From positions 1 through 51,612 of the forward strand of contig JAJIRX010000965.1 of assembly GCA_023853785.1 (NCBI GenBank): a stretch of 51,612 nucleotides of DNA, in the 5' to 3' direction. Below are positions 1 through 10,154 of the stretch, in pieces; position 1 is the first letter of the stretch, and each line of letters opens with the position of its first letter. Both the position numbers and the translations under genes were made by a program. The stretch comes from Psilocybe azurescens (lineage: Eukaryota > Basidiomycota > Agaricomycetes > Agaricales > Agrocybaceae). The notes beneath the pieces are model-generated. The model was not told where the DNA came from, made no database searches, and was given only the letters and a program-made list of their open reading frames with translations.

Positions 1-1143
1 CCATCGAATATCCATTTTTGAAAAGTATTGAGCACCTTTTAGTTTGTGGATAAGTTCTGATATTAAGGGAAGTGGATATGCATTCTTGATTGTGCATGTG
101 TTAAGTGCACAATAGTCTTGAACTGGTCTTAGCTTCCTATCTTTCTTTTAACAAAGAAAAATCCTGAAGCCCATGGTGATGTTGATTCCTGAATTCTTCT
201 ATTAGCTAAGTTTTCCTCAATGAATGTTTTTATCGCTTCATCTTCAGTGGGGCTTAGAGAATATGCTGCCAATTTTTGTGGTTCAGATCCTGGTTTAATA
301 TTGATTGCATGGTCCCAAGATTGTCAAGGTGGTAATTTTGAAACCAGCTTCAAATACCTTTTTGAACATGTGGTATTGATGAGGCACTGCTATCTCAAAA
401 GACTTTGGTTCATGGTTTTGAGATTTTCAATCTCAATTTCCACTGACTTGCTTCCTGATGCATAGATCCTAAGTTCTGGTACTCGTTCTACATCTTCCCA
501 TATTCCTAGTGTTGGGTTTTGAACTTTAGAAGTTCTTTGCTAAAGAAGGTGTGGTAGATAAAATTTTCTTCTTCTTTGGTATCCTTTTCCTTAGGAATTA
601 GGGTTTGTCCACATTCTTGTGGGCAATGATTGAATTAGTATAGTTCTGGTTTTCCAGTCAACATCTGGATTGTGTTTGACTAACCATGAATGTCCAATGA
701 TTGCTTCCCTTTTTTCCTAAGCGTGTTACATAGAAGTTGATATTTTCTATGTGATCCATGTGTTGTACTTTCATTTTGCAGGTGTGCGTAATTGATCCAT
801 CAGAGTTGGGTGATCCGTCAACGTTGTATACTGGAATAGCACAATCTAGTCTTGTTTTTAGAAGATTGTGCCTTTTTACATAATTCCAGTCAACAAAACA
901 GTCTGTTGCACCACTGTCCAAAAGGGCTTTGATTGTGTGGGTTTCAAGTGTATCTGGTCGGATCATTTTTAGGGTGATGTCCGTTGATGTTGAGTTTAGG
1001 CCATTGATGTGTATTTCTTTAAGTTTGGTCTTTGCTGTCCAGAAGTCTTCAAATACAATAGATGATGAAATTGTGGATGAAGTAGCTACTGACAGAATAT
1101 TTATGGGTCTTGGTGCTTGTCGACCTGCAAGCGGACCCATCAA
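1..1143 (-). pseudogene. gypsy protease and start of reverse transcriptase
   Basis: Minus-strand Pol fragment. The aspartic protease lies at about 950-850, with the active-site string ALLDSGATDCFVDWNYV (DSGA). The reverse transcriptase begins around 250-1: a stretch ending in [13 protein letters not shown], then, after a one-base shift near 140, [20 protein letters not shown] and [12 protein letters not shown]. These are hallmark gypsy RT fingers/palm sequences. The YXDD catalytic motif, RNase H and integrase would lie to the left of the window. The polyprotein is interrupted, so this copy cannot be read straight through. Confidence 0.8.
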
Positions 1144-2150
1144 AAACCTAACTCCTTTTTGAATTGCTCACGTTCTTCTTCTGTGATTTCAGAATAGATT
1201 TGGCGAAGTCTTGCTGATTTGGATGGATAGACTTTAGGTTTGTCTTTATCTGGGCAGTCTTGTGCCATATGTCCTTCCTTCTGACAGTGGTAGCAAATAT
1301 TATAACCACTCGCGCCGGTTCTTGTCAATATCCATAGCATTTGGATCTTTCGGTGCTGGTGTTGTGTTCCTTTGTGCATAGTTTCCATAATTTCCAGTCG
1401 GCTTCCTGTCCTGAGCTGGTCTTGTGTTTCCATAGTTGGTCTTTGGGGCTTCTGATCTTCGTGTTTGTTCATTCTCCCATTTGTTGATCCTATATTGCCT
1501 GTTCAAATCACATGCTCGTTTGATCCATGCTTGAAGATCAATGGTGCCATCTGGTTTGTCATCTGGTAAGGGGAAGGTCTGCATGAGTTGATCCTTTAAG
1601 GCTTTGTTAAGACCATGTTTGTATCTTTCCAATAATGCCTCGTCGTTGTAGCCACATGTCTTGCCATATGTTTGGAAAATGCTGCTGTATTCTTCGCAGT
1701 TCATAGAGCCTTGTTCCATTCTTTCAATTTTTTTGATCGCATCTTTTTTGAGGTGTAAAGTCCAAATTGTTTTGTAAAGTCTTCTTTGAATTCGTTCCAA
1801 TTGGCATAGGGAAAAGACGGGGGTTGAGTTCTTCCTGTTCAATAATGGATTTCTGAACATTTGTTGACCAGTTTGTTGCTTTGTTTGCTGCTCCACCACG
1901 GATTAAAGGAAGAACATAAAGGATCATTTCCTTGTAGTCTGTGATTTTATTGTGTTTCAAATAGATCTGGCATCCGATAATAAAACTCTCATGAAGATCT
2001 GGGTCGCCATTATATTCGGCTGGTTCTTTGATTTTTGGTTTCTGAATCCTGATAGATTCTATGTTGATTGGCTTTTTCCCATTGCTTTGACAGTTTCTCG
2101 AAAGATTTGGTTGGTGGTATTGAAGTTGTCATTGGTAGTATTCCAGAGTG
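1140..2150 (-). pseudogene. gypsy Gag with CCHC zinc knuckle, frame-broken
   Basis: The minus strand encodes a retrotransposon Gag. The N-terminal part (about 2040-1724) has the string KEMILYVLPLIRGGAA, typical of the start of the Gag core. The frame then shifts, and the core continues from about 1800 with AIKKIERMEQGSMNCEEYSS and CGYNDEALLERYKHGL. The nucleocapsid end at about 1310-1260 carries CYHCQKEGHMAQDC, a CX2CX4HX4C zinc knuckle that binds nucleic acid in this family. A second shift lies in the 1300-1470 overlap. Gag packages the element RNA. The breaks mean no complete Gag can be read from this copy as it stands. Confidence 0.8.
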
Positions 2151-2182
2151 GAATGAAATTAGCAATTTGTTCAAGGGTTGCT

Positions 2183-2595
2183 TGTTACGATCTCAAGTTA
2201 GAATCACACAGTGTGCATAATCTAACCACCAATCGTTTATAAGAACAAGTTCAAGTTCAAGTTGAGCAGGTTAAGCAGGTTGGATTCTCAAGAACTAGCT
2301 AAAGAATACAGTGGATCCTTCCTGGTATAAATACTATGAACTGTACAGCAAGTTGAAACAAGACTAAATGTTCATCAACAGATGTATATAAGAATAGAGG
2401 AAACAGATCAAGTTGAAACGAGACTAAATGTTCATCAGCAGATGTATATAAGAATAGAGGAAACAGATCAAACATTCATCAAAAGATGTATCATAAAAGA
2501 TAGAAGTGAAATGATAGAAAGCGAAGTTCATCAGATGAAGTATCAATGATGTGAAGGATGACAAAGAAAGGAAAAAGAAAACACTTGTTGTAACA
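2183..2595 (-). repeat. LTR of the 1-2595 gypsy element
   Basis: On the plus strand this block starts TGTTAC and ends GTAACA, giving the TG...CA ends with a 6-bp terminal inverted repeat expected of an LTR. It sits directly upstream, in element orientation, of the gag reading frame. It contains a 60-bp tandem duplication. The partner LTR is outside the window, so the boundaries are inferred from the termini alone. No clear tRNA-type primer binding site was recognised next to it. Confidence 0.65.
2351..2470. repeat. 60-bp tandem duplication inside LTR
   Basis: Two adjacent 60-bp units (2351-2410 and 2411-2470) differ at two positions. Each carries the string GATGTATATAAGAATAGAGG followed by AAACAGATCA. 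A third, degenerate partial copy follows (TTCATCAAAAGATGTAT). The TATATAAG core could make the repeat relevant to LTR promoter activity, but that is inference. Confidence 0.85.
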
Positions 2596-2599
2596 TTAC

Positions 2600-3247
2600 C
2601 CCGTACTACACTCCTTATGCCTCAGAAGGAGTGAAATTCAATATTTCCGCAAGCTTGTCAGTTTCCGTATGGTTCGCCTGTGGTGTTCGCAATTCTGGTG
2701 TCATCGAGAAGATCCTCATCAACTCCTCCATAATAGGGGTCAATGTGGTGCTTGTTGTCTGGGTTATAGCTGCAGTCTCAGAAAGAATGTCCGGGTGCGT
2801 ATCAGCAGCAGTAGATGCACTTGAACTCGGGGCATTTGGGGCGAATGTGTCCAGGTTCTCCGCATTGGTAGCATGTGACCGATGTTGCGCTCGTTGAGCG
2901 ATTCGTTGTAGTAGACGAAGCGTTGGATGAGCTTCGTTGACAGATCATTTTTTTGGAGATCGTTGAGGTGCAGGCATAGAGATGGGAGATCTCAAGGGAG
3001 TGGAGGTGGGAGGCGAAATCTGCGGTGAATTGTCAATGACTGGCAAAAATTGTACTGCTCAACGATAGGCAGGAGGGTGGGCAGGAAGGGGACGAGAAGG
3101 AATGGCGTTCTGAAAAGGGTTACTAGTGAGGGGAAATACAGATGGTTTTTGCGTTGTGGGTGATTCGCAATGATGTTTTCTCAACACGTCGTGAATTTCT
3201 CTTTCTAGTCCCCACGATTGTAGTTGATCCAGCAGAACCATTGCCAT
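2600..3247 (-). pseudogene. Degenerate Gag-like remnant with zinc knuckle
   Basis: A second, unrelated Gag-like fragment on the minus strand. It opens with MAMVLLDQLQSWGLEREI at 3247 and meets a stop at 3059. A separate piece at about 2885-2800 encodes CYQCGEPGHIRPKC, a perfect CX2CX4HX4C knuckle followed by a CIYCC cluster and then a TGA. Several in-frame stops and shifts separate the pieces. It ends next to the LTR at 2595, so the gypsy element probably inserted beside or into an older dead element. The family is not identified. Confidence 0.6.
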
Positions 3248-5230
3248 TGTTTGTCAAGTACAAGATCGGAGTCTGGTAAGACGGTGAGATGTTTAGTGCG
3301 GGGTGACTTTGTAATTGCCCAATACACAACACCCAATCAAATATTTATATTGATCAGTTCGATCTGGGAGGGTAAGCTTGTAAGGCTTATTACAGTAACT
3401 AGTTTTAGCAGAGTACAGACTTAGATGATTGCTCTGGGGTGATCACTAGTAGCTAGAGAATGCTTTTACAGGCTAGTACACACAAGGTACTTGAATAGTA
3501 AGGGCGATCCCTCTATATGAGGGTGATCACCAATATCAGGGGATCGCTTTTGGGGGCGAGTGTACACGGGACACTTACAGCTCTCTTTATAAAACCCAAA
3601 CTCAAACTTTTATCAAACACTATAAGCGATCACCCGTATTAACACGTAGTAGATCCTTAGTTCCTATAAGCAACTGGGCACACTAGTCCACAGTCCTTAG
3701 TTTACTATAGGCAACGTCCTGAAAACAGTCGGATTTCTCTGACAGTCGTCCCTAGTTACTATGAGCGATCACTAGCCTTTATAGGGTTCCCACCCGTACT
3801 TAATAATCCCCAGGGCAGTCTTACTATAGGCAACGTCCTGAACAGTCGGAGTTCTCTGACAGTCGTCCCTAGTTACTATGAGCAATTGCTAGCCGTATAG
3901 GGTTCCAATCTGTACTTAACAATCCCCAGGGCAGTCCACGGATGACTTATAAAAGCCTGCTTATCAAGTCTAATAGACCTGACATTGAATATCACAATGG
4001 CGATCACTCATGAAACCAGGTAGCGCCCTAATTGCTTAAGGTGAACTGCAGTGTTTGATCTCTTATCACACAAATCACTAGTCCTCAAAGTGTTAACACT
4101 AGAATTCTTATTCAGAGTAAATTCTGATATCAAATCTGGGGTGTAAATTACTTGGTTCCTATTCTAAGATACAGGGCTGTTTTTATAGACTAAATAGATA
4201 CTTTGGCTTGTGATAATTGAAAGAGACTAAGAGAAAAGGAAGGAAATGGACCATGTGCTGTCTAGCCTTTGCTGCACCAATTATAATAGTGGAAAGTACT
4301 AGTTTGCCTAGGCTACGGCGCTTATTTGAAGATAACATGGTTGTCCATGCGGCAGTGCCTTCTTGGGTAGCGATCACCTGACTTATTTTATCAGATGGCT
4401 CGCGGCTAAGGCATGTCGGGACTAGATTGCTTAGGGGTATATTTCTAGGAAACCCTACCAAGGTTCCCAAGCACAGTTGCTATTGGTTTAGGACCTCCTG
4501 GAACAGCAGGTGCCCTTATCATGAGGCAAGTTACCTCTAGTATCGTGTGGCAATCGCTGGCTGGGCGATTGCTCACTCACATTGGCTGCATTGCAAATTA
4601 CAAGTTTTTATAGTTGGATCTAGTAGACCGTCACATGCTGAGTTGTACACAAGATTTCAATTGCCAATACATTCGGTCCATAGGGCGATCACCTGTGTGG
4701 CGCAGTGATGCCTGATCCCCGAGCGGTTGATTGCCTAATTTAGTGAACAGCCTTTGTGAGGCCTGGACACAGTGATCGCTTTTGCTAATTAATAAGGTTT
4801 TCATCACTTGGTGATCGCTTGTTAAGACACTGGTGGGTGTTACCCCTTGTAAGAGCCAAGGTCATTTCTTAAGAGTTTCTTCTTTGCATGGGACTAATAG
4901 TATGATCAATGGAGCGGGCGATCGCTTTGGACGCTTGGTTAGGGTTGCTTTGATAGCTGTGTAGGAAACTAAAGGTAGTCTTTGATCCGTAGCACTGATT
5001 AATAGGCCACACTACACCTTAGTTAGTTTGTAAGGTCTATTACTCTTGTTGGCCCACTAGGAAGTAAAGCCTCAAAGCCTAATAGTCTGGTGTATCTCCT
5101 ACCCTTCACTAGTATAATGTACTAGTTTATTACAGATAACAATCGCAAAAATAAGGGCCTCTGTATCTCACTATGAATTGTAAGCTCAGAATGGTTTACA
5201 CCCTTTCACTGTGCCGGTCCCCATGTATTC
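3248..5230. other. Non-coding region rich in GCGATCRC octamers
   Basis: No convincing coding sequence is seen in these 2 kb. About a dozen copies or near-copies of GCGATCAC / GCGATCGC / GTGATCGC are scattered from 3500 to 4930, for example near 3530, 3625, 3767, 4003, 4371, 4683, 4775, 4810 and 4917. The region lies upstream, in minus orientation, of the Gag remnant at 2600-3247. It may be the long LTR or leader of that older element, but no paired LTR is in the window. Confidence 0.5.
3702..3936. repeat. 119-bp tandem repeat, two copies
   Basis: Unit 1 (3702-3820) and unit 2 (3821-3936) both run from TTACTATAGGCAACGTCCTG to CCCCAGGGCAGTC. They differ by a few substitutions and small indels. 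In unit 2 the internal GCGATCACTAG has become GCAATTGCTAG. The block is non-coding and lies inside the octamer-rich region. Confidence 0.85.
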
Positions 5231-5770
5231 ATACAGTATGTATATGAGGATGCGTATAAGCGCCGAGGCACTGGTACTGTGCGTTTGGGGCAATCAAAAG
5301 CAAAAGATGAAATCAAATGTTTATTTGTGGTTTAAAAGCTGGGAGGTTATGGAGACATCTTGATCATGGGAAGATGAGCAACGGGGTAACATGGGATATG
5401 GGAAGTGGGAGATGGCCTTGGGGTTACATTCTGGGTCTGGTGGCTATGTATATATATGTTTGACTCCTTGGGAACGAAACTGCACTCACTCGGAGCGGGG
5501 AAAGGATGTGATGTGCCACAGATTTGGAGGCCGGTATTTCCTTCAGTATAAGTATCCGGAGAGGACGTATGTGTAGAAAGACCCGGCGGATCAAATCGTT
5601 GAACGTACAGAAAACTACAGAAACCTGAAGCTGAAGCGCTGAAGAATCGTTTGGTCAGTATAGAGTAAATCAATCAAGATAAGGTTAAAGGAAGAACGAC
5701 AATTAGCCTGTACAGCAGAACGCCCAACGCAAGGCTGAAGCTCAACGAACGGCTTTCTGTAGCGTCCGCC
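5231..5770 (+). repeat. Dispersed repeat, copy 1
   Basis: This roughly 540-bp stretch is homologous over its length to 19662-20140, in the same orientation. Shared landmarks in order are: ATACAGTA near the start, GTATAAGCGCCGAGG, GGGGCAATCAA, TCCTTGGG(G/A)ACGAAAC, TTCCTTCAGTATAAGTATCCG, GTGTAGAAAGACCCGG, GAAGAAT(C/T)GTTTGGTCA and GCGAACGGCTTTC or its variant. The copies are clearly diverged with small indels. No protein motif, LTR termini or pol III promoter is evident, so the element class is unknown. Confidence 0.75.
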
Positions 5771-6062
5771 TTCAATGCAGAGGAACCGTTAGAATAACAA
5801 GAACAAATATGGGGTCACTATTTAGAAACAACACGTGTGCGATGAAAAGGGAACAAAGTAGGTTGTGTTTGGCGGTATTGTAAGTGATCTAGAACTAATC
5901 TAATCTGACCACACGCGCACGATCACAGAGTTCGAGAACATTAACGGCGGAATATTGAGCATCGATACACACGCAGCATTATTCTAGCAATCCTGTACGA
6001 AGGAGTTGTACATTAGCGTTCTGTACCATTGGAGCTTCATTGACAAGATGGAAGAAAATGGA
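5771..6062. other. Intergenic sequence left of the chromovirus
   Basis: No gene, RNA or repeat was recognised here. The segment ends at the 5-bp target duplication GAAAT (6063-6067). Confidence 0.5.
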
Positions 6063-6067
6063 GAAAT

Positions 6068-6352
6068 TGAAAGGCTGCCGTGTGTGACAAGCCTCACTGA
6101 GGTGATGGGACTTAAGGAAGCCTGGAAAGAAAGGACAAATGGGTCTTCGTTCGATGTGGTAAGAGACCTGACTACGATATCATAATATATATACGTACCT
6201 TCGTTCGATGTGGTAAGAGACAAGGAACGAAGGTATGGAAGGATGGAAATTTGTATGTCGGAGTCAGGTGATGATCGAGAACATGCAGCGTGATCCCAGT
6301 CGCGCGAGGACGATGCGTGAGGGGTAAGACAGGGAGAAGGGCCAGGCTTACA
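6068..6352 (-). repeat. 3' LTR of the chromovirus
   Basis: 285 bp, nearly identical to 11611-11897, with the same TG...CA ends and the same internal duplication of CTTCGTTCGATGTGGTAAG. It is bordered by the target duplication GAAAT at 6063-6067 and, on the internal side, by a purine-rich tract on the element strand. Confidence 0.95.
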
Positions 6353-6363
6353 CTCTTCCCCCC
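6353..6363 (-). other. Polypurine tract of the chromovirus
   Basis: The element strand reads GGGGGGAAGAG immediately before the 3' LTR. This is the position and composition expected for the plus-strand primer. A small palindrome, GCCCCCCAGGGGGGC at 6372-6386, lies just upstream. Confidence 0.75.
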
Positions 6364-6532
6364 GAAAGATAGCCCCCCAGGGGGGCGTAAGGAGAGAATG
6401 TTAGGAAAGGAGGAATGCTACGAGTAGGAAAAGTGCGTTGTAGTGGTATCAATGATGTATGGAAGAGAAAAAAATAAAATGCAGTGTGGGGTGACATAAG
6501 GAAAATGAGAAGTGAAGTGAAAGGGAGTGTCG

Positions 6533-6784
6533 TTATGTGAAATCGTTGGTGTCGTTAGGGATGCCGTTCTCGGTCTCCCAGGTATCTAGTGCTTCGTTAT
6601 TTTCGAGTAGGCGGCCTGCGATCCACTCGTCGTGTTCTCTGCCGAACCCGACCCATCGCACCAGGAATTGTCGACCTCTGCCCATGCGTCGTTCATCGAC
6701 AATCTTGTCGATAACGTTCTCGACGGAGCCGTTTTCCGTGACGACCAACCCGGTTTGGGTAAGGCAGCGGTCTGGGAAGGCCAT
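6533..6784 (-). CDS. C-terminal chromodomain of the chromovirus
   Basis: At the 3' end of pol the minus strand encodes a short chromodomain. It shows VENVIDKIVDERRMGRGRQF, then LVRWVGFGREHDEWI, LLENNEALDTWE and a short tail before the stop at 6533. Spacing of the VE(x)I strand, the [LV](V)RW(x)G(F/Y) strand and the C-terminal helix fits the family. Two of the three aromatic cage positions are plausible here (F and W). In chromoviruses this domain sits after the integrase and is thought to bind methylated histone tails and guide insertion. Confidence 0.8.
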   Translation of the reverse strand: MAFPDRCLTQTGLVVTENGSVENVIDKIVDERRMGRGRQFLVRWVGFGREHDEWIAGRLLENNEALDTWETENGIPNDTNDFT

Positions 6785-7851
6785 GACGTCGTTGGGTACG
6801 AAGGGTTTGAGGAGACTGGCGTGGAACCCGGGGAAAGTCTTCGGGTTGTTGGGGAGGCGAGCGTGTATTCGGATTTTTCAGGATGAGCGGCGACCACAGA
6901 GTACGGGCCGTCAAAGCGAGGCATGAACTTTGCTACTCGTTTGGCGCCCTTGCGTTTGTAGTTGCGGCGGCGGTTGCTGGTGGAAAGCATGACAAGGTCA
7001 TCCACCTTGTACTCGATCTCCGGAGCTCGGTGTTGGTTTGCATGGTACGCCTGTCGGTACCTTGGCTGCGGTAAGTGCGTCCTGCGCCTGCATCACGTCG
7101 AGATTGATCCTTTCGATGATTTCATGAGCCGTGGTTTCCGCGAGGGGACGAGCGGTGTCAGAGAGGGAAACGAGGGGTGGGACTATGCGAGGGGAGCGGC
7201 CGGTTTTCAACTGAAATGGGGAGAAACCGGTGGAGGAGTTTACGGTGTTCATGAGGGCAAAACGGATACGGGGGAGTGCCTTGCGCCAGCCTTTCTGATT
7301 TCGGTCGACGAAATAGCGGATGGCTTGGACCAGCGTCTTGTTCGTACGTTCGCTGCTGCCGTCGGTTTCTGGGTGGAACGCGGTTGACATCTTTAGCTTC
7401 ACGCCTGTGAGCTTGTGTAACTCAGCCCAGACTTCTGCTGTGAAGAGTGCATCTCGGTCTGAGATGAGGCTGGCCATCAAGCCGTTGTCGCAATACCATT
7501 CGTCGAAGAGTACTAAGGCGATATCTGCTGCGGTGGCGGATGAGTGTGTGGGGATGAGTCGGATATCGGCGCCGAGAGTGTCTGTGATGGTGAGGATGGT
7601 GTCTTTGCTGTCTTCTTCAGGGAGAGGCCCCACAAAATCGAGGGCGACTGTTTCAAATCTGGCGTCAGGAACTGGGAGAGGGTGTAGGGGCCAGCGGGCT
7701 TGGAGGTACGATCCTTGTTCCGCTGGCACTCCACGCAGGAGGGATGTATACAGCCTCCAAATCCCTCGCGCATGTGTGGCCAGTAATACGAGTCACGTAG
7801 TGCCCCGTAGCTCTTGTCGAAGCCAAAATGGCCCAACGAGTCGTGTGCCAA
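6586..7851 (-). pseudogene. Chromovirus integrase
   Basis: The HHCC zinc domain lies at about 7851-7720 (DSLGHFGFDKSYGALRDSYY, then CVEC). The DDE core follows in another frame: ALDFVGPLPEEDSKDTILTI gives the first Asp, LISDRDALFTAEVWAEL the second, and GSSERTNKTLVQAIRYF the Glu. A GPY/F-type module follows near 6950 (RVAKFMPRFDGPYSVVAAHP). The integrase inserts element cDNA into the genome. A one-base shift separates the zinc domain from the core, and another separates the core from the C-terminus, so this copy is not a single open frame. Confidence 0.85.
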
Positions 7852-7864
7852 TGAGTACAGCAGC

Positions 7865-9580
7865 TCAGCGGATGTGTGTGTCTGAAGGTATCACGAGCCT
7901 CCGACCGATATACAGCAGCCCGTTCTCCTCTCGGCCACCTGGTACGCTGCCTGCGCAGATGCCGAGTTGGAGCTGTTTGCAGAAATCGTCCTCCAAGTAT
8001 CCTGCCAGGATGAGGTCGAGCAGCTTGGAGTCGGTGGAGATGTTGAGCACGCCAGCGGCGAGGGAGAGTGGTGCATCTGAGGAGGGAGTAGGAGGTGAGG
8101 AAGAAGAAGAGGTGCGTGTGTACGCCAACGCGCACGCAGCCAGCCCCGCTGACGGCGGATCGTCTGGCATCCGTGACAGCGCGTCAGCCACAGTGTTGTC
8201 TTCGCCGCGGACGTAGACGATATCAAAATCGAAGTCCGCCAGCGTGTTGATCCAGCGCTTCTGGCGATTGGAGGTGTCGGGTTGTGTCTCAAAGAATTCC
8301 AATGTACGGTGGTCGGTGTGGATCTCGAACTTCATGCCCAGCAGGTAAGTTCGCCATTTCTTCAACGCTTTGATGATTGCGAGGAGCTCTTGTTCATGTG
8401 TGGGGTAGTTCCGTTCAGCGGGATTGAGTTGGTAGGAGTCGTACGCTGACGGGTCGCGCTGTCTCCCACGTATCCCCAAAACTAAGCACGGGCGCCAGTA
8501 CGCCTCTTGCTGGCGTCTGTTGTAACGAAAATCCGCTTGGTGGCGTCCCTCGTAGTCTATAACCGTCAGGCACTCGGCGCCTGTAACCAGGAGCTTTATC
8601 GCGTCGAATCGCGACCTGATGCGCCTCAGTCCAAATAGGGAATTTTCGGTCGCATTCCTTGTTTGTGAGGGGGTAAGCACCGAAGTGTGTTCGCAAGCGC
8701 TGGGTAGGAAAGCGGCTAGGTACCGGGTGAGGCCTAGAAATCCAGCGAACATTTGTGGCTGTTGTGGGTGTCGGCCAGTTGAGGATGCGCTCGCATTTGT
8801 GCGGGTCAGCATGAATGCCCTGTCCTGTGATGCGATGACCAAGGAACGACACCTCTGTGTCCCACAGAGTGGTCTTGCTCTTGTTGCAGTAGAGACCTGC
8901 CTGCCGTGAGGGCTTCTAAAACTGCCCGTACGTTCCGTCGATGTTCCTCTTCGTTCTGAGACCAGATGATGATGTCGTCCAGATATACATGACATATCTT
9001 CCCAATGAGGTGGCGTAACGCATCGGTCATGCGGCGCTGGTGTGTAGAGGGAGCGTTGCAGCCACCCATAGGCATCACAGTCCACTCGTATAGTCCCCAA
9101 GGTGTGCGGACCGCAGTCAAGGGGATGTCGTCTGGGTGTACGCGAGTCTGAAAAAAGGAGTTTGTCATGTCTAGCTTTGCAAAAATCTTCCCCTTTCCGC
9201 AGTCTGCGAGGATGTCATCAACACCGTGGGAGGGGGGAAATTGTCGCGCACTGTGTTCTTGTTGAGCTCGCGGTAGTCGTTCACCCAGCGAGGGAGGAAT
9301 GGTGTGGTCAGGTACTCCATTCACGGAGTTTGGGGATGATGAAGGAGGGAGAACAGTGTTCTGACGAGGAGGGCCGGAGGCGACCCGCTGCGAGATGTTC
9401 CTCCAGCAGGATCTTCCAGCTGTCGTGATGCTTCTTGGGGGCAGAGTAACCCCGGCCTTTCACAACTCGGTTGGCTTCTTTGAGCCGAATCCTGTGGTAA
9501 ATGTGGTTTGGTACATATGCCGTGGTGTCAGGCAGACGCCAAGGGAAATAGGTCTGCAAATTCATCCTTGAACTTGGCAT
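7865..9580 (-). pseudogene. Chromovirus reverse transcriptase and RNase H
   Basis: The RT is read in three overlapping frames. A start region TAYVPNHIYHRIRLKEANRV lies near 9520. The palm has FAKLDMTNSFFQTRVHPDD, then the catalytic YLDD at 8974-8985. After a shift, RNase H follows as SYQLNPAERNYPTHEQELLA, KFEIHTDHRTLEFF and VRGEDNTVADALSRMP (about 8440-8160), the usual gypsy RNase H end. The domains make DNA from element RNA and remove the RNA strand. Several one-base shifts (near 9300, 8850 and 8430) break the polyprotein, although catalytic motifs remain readable in the separate frames. Confidence 0.85.
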
Positions 9581-10154
9581 CGAGAGCCGCCATGCGTTCC
9601 TTCGACGCTAACACCTCGACACGGTTGCGCACTGCAGCCATGAGTAGCGGTGGCAGGCGACTGCCGTCGAGGGTGGGTGAGGGGACTTTATCGAAAGGAA
9701 TAGAGGGAGGTCGTTTAGGTCTGGGAAGAGTGGGAGGAGGTGTGAACTTCTCAGGCTGCCAAACGCGCTCTGGGACCTGTGGATTTAGGAGGTCGTAGTT
9801 GGAGCTCTTCTGAATAGCAGTGCGGTTCTCTGGGTCGATCACAATTTGTTCAGAGGAAAGAAATGGCATTCCCAAAATGATAGGTACAGGGAGAAGGTCA
9901 CAGATCTTAGCGTACAGTGTCTTCGAAACCCATGATCCATTACCCGATGTCAAAACTAACTTCACGTATTCTCGACACAGCAGTGGACCGTCGGTAAGAG
10001 AGGAGAGATTGTCCTCCTCCTTGGGAAGGGGGAACCGACGGAGGCCAAGCGAGGCAGCCATGGAGCCGCTAATCACTGTAGAGGGACAACCGATGTCAAG
10101 CAGGGCTCGAAAGGAAAGAGGGAAATCAAGAACAGCAGGTCCGGTGGCCTCCAT
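9528..10154 (-). CDS. Chromovirus aspartic protease region
   Basis: An open stretch of 208 codons follows gag in element order. It begins with a hydrophobic lead into LLDIGCPSTVISGSMAA (about 10110-10060). The usual catalytic DSGA is here DIGCPS: the Asp and Gly are kept and the Ser/Thr is replaced by Ile. LPVPIILGMPFL later in the domain is the canonical flap-distal ILG motif of retropepsins. The C-terminal part is proline-rich and leads into the RT. Retropepsin cleaves the Gag-Pol polyprotein. The altered triad may mean reduced activity, although DIG variants occur in fungal gypsy elements. Confidence 0.75.
   Translation of the reverse strand: MEATGPAVLDFPLSFRALLDIGCPSTVISGSMAASLGLRRFPLPKEEDNLSSLTDGPLLCREYVKLVLTSGNGSWVSKTLYAKICDLLPVPIILGMPFLSSEQIVIDPENRTAIQKSSNYDLLNPQVPERVWQPEKFTPPPTLPRPKRPPSIPFDKVPSPTLDGSRLPPLLMAAVRNRVEVLASKERMAALDAKFKDEFADLFPLASA

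Larger units (their letters stand above)
1..2595 (-). mobile_element. Truncated Ty3/gypsy LTR retrotransposon
   Basis: This is the 5' part of a Ty3/gypsy element read on the minus strand. In element order it holds one LTR (2595 to 2183), gag with a CCHC knuckle, an aspartic protease and the start of reverse transcriptase, which runs off the left edge of the window. The reading frame is broken in gag (about 1740) and before the RT (about 150), so the copy looks inactive or carries indels. The left LTR and target duplication lie outside the window, so insertion age cannot be judged. The Gag-Pro-RT order and the sequence motifs make the superfamily assignment secure. The family within gypsy is not named. 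Confidence 0.85.

Noticed and set aside
2631..2897. Plus-strand ORF of 88 codons
   Set aside because: It is the shadow of the minus-strand zinc knuckle CYQCGEPGHIRPKC.
7320..8216. Plus-strand ORF of 298 codons
   Set aside because: It lies antisense to the integrase and RNase H region of the chromovirus and shows only low-complexity serine/arginine composition.
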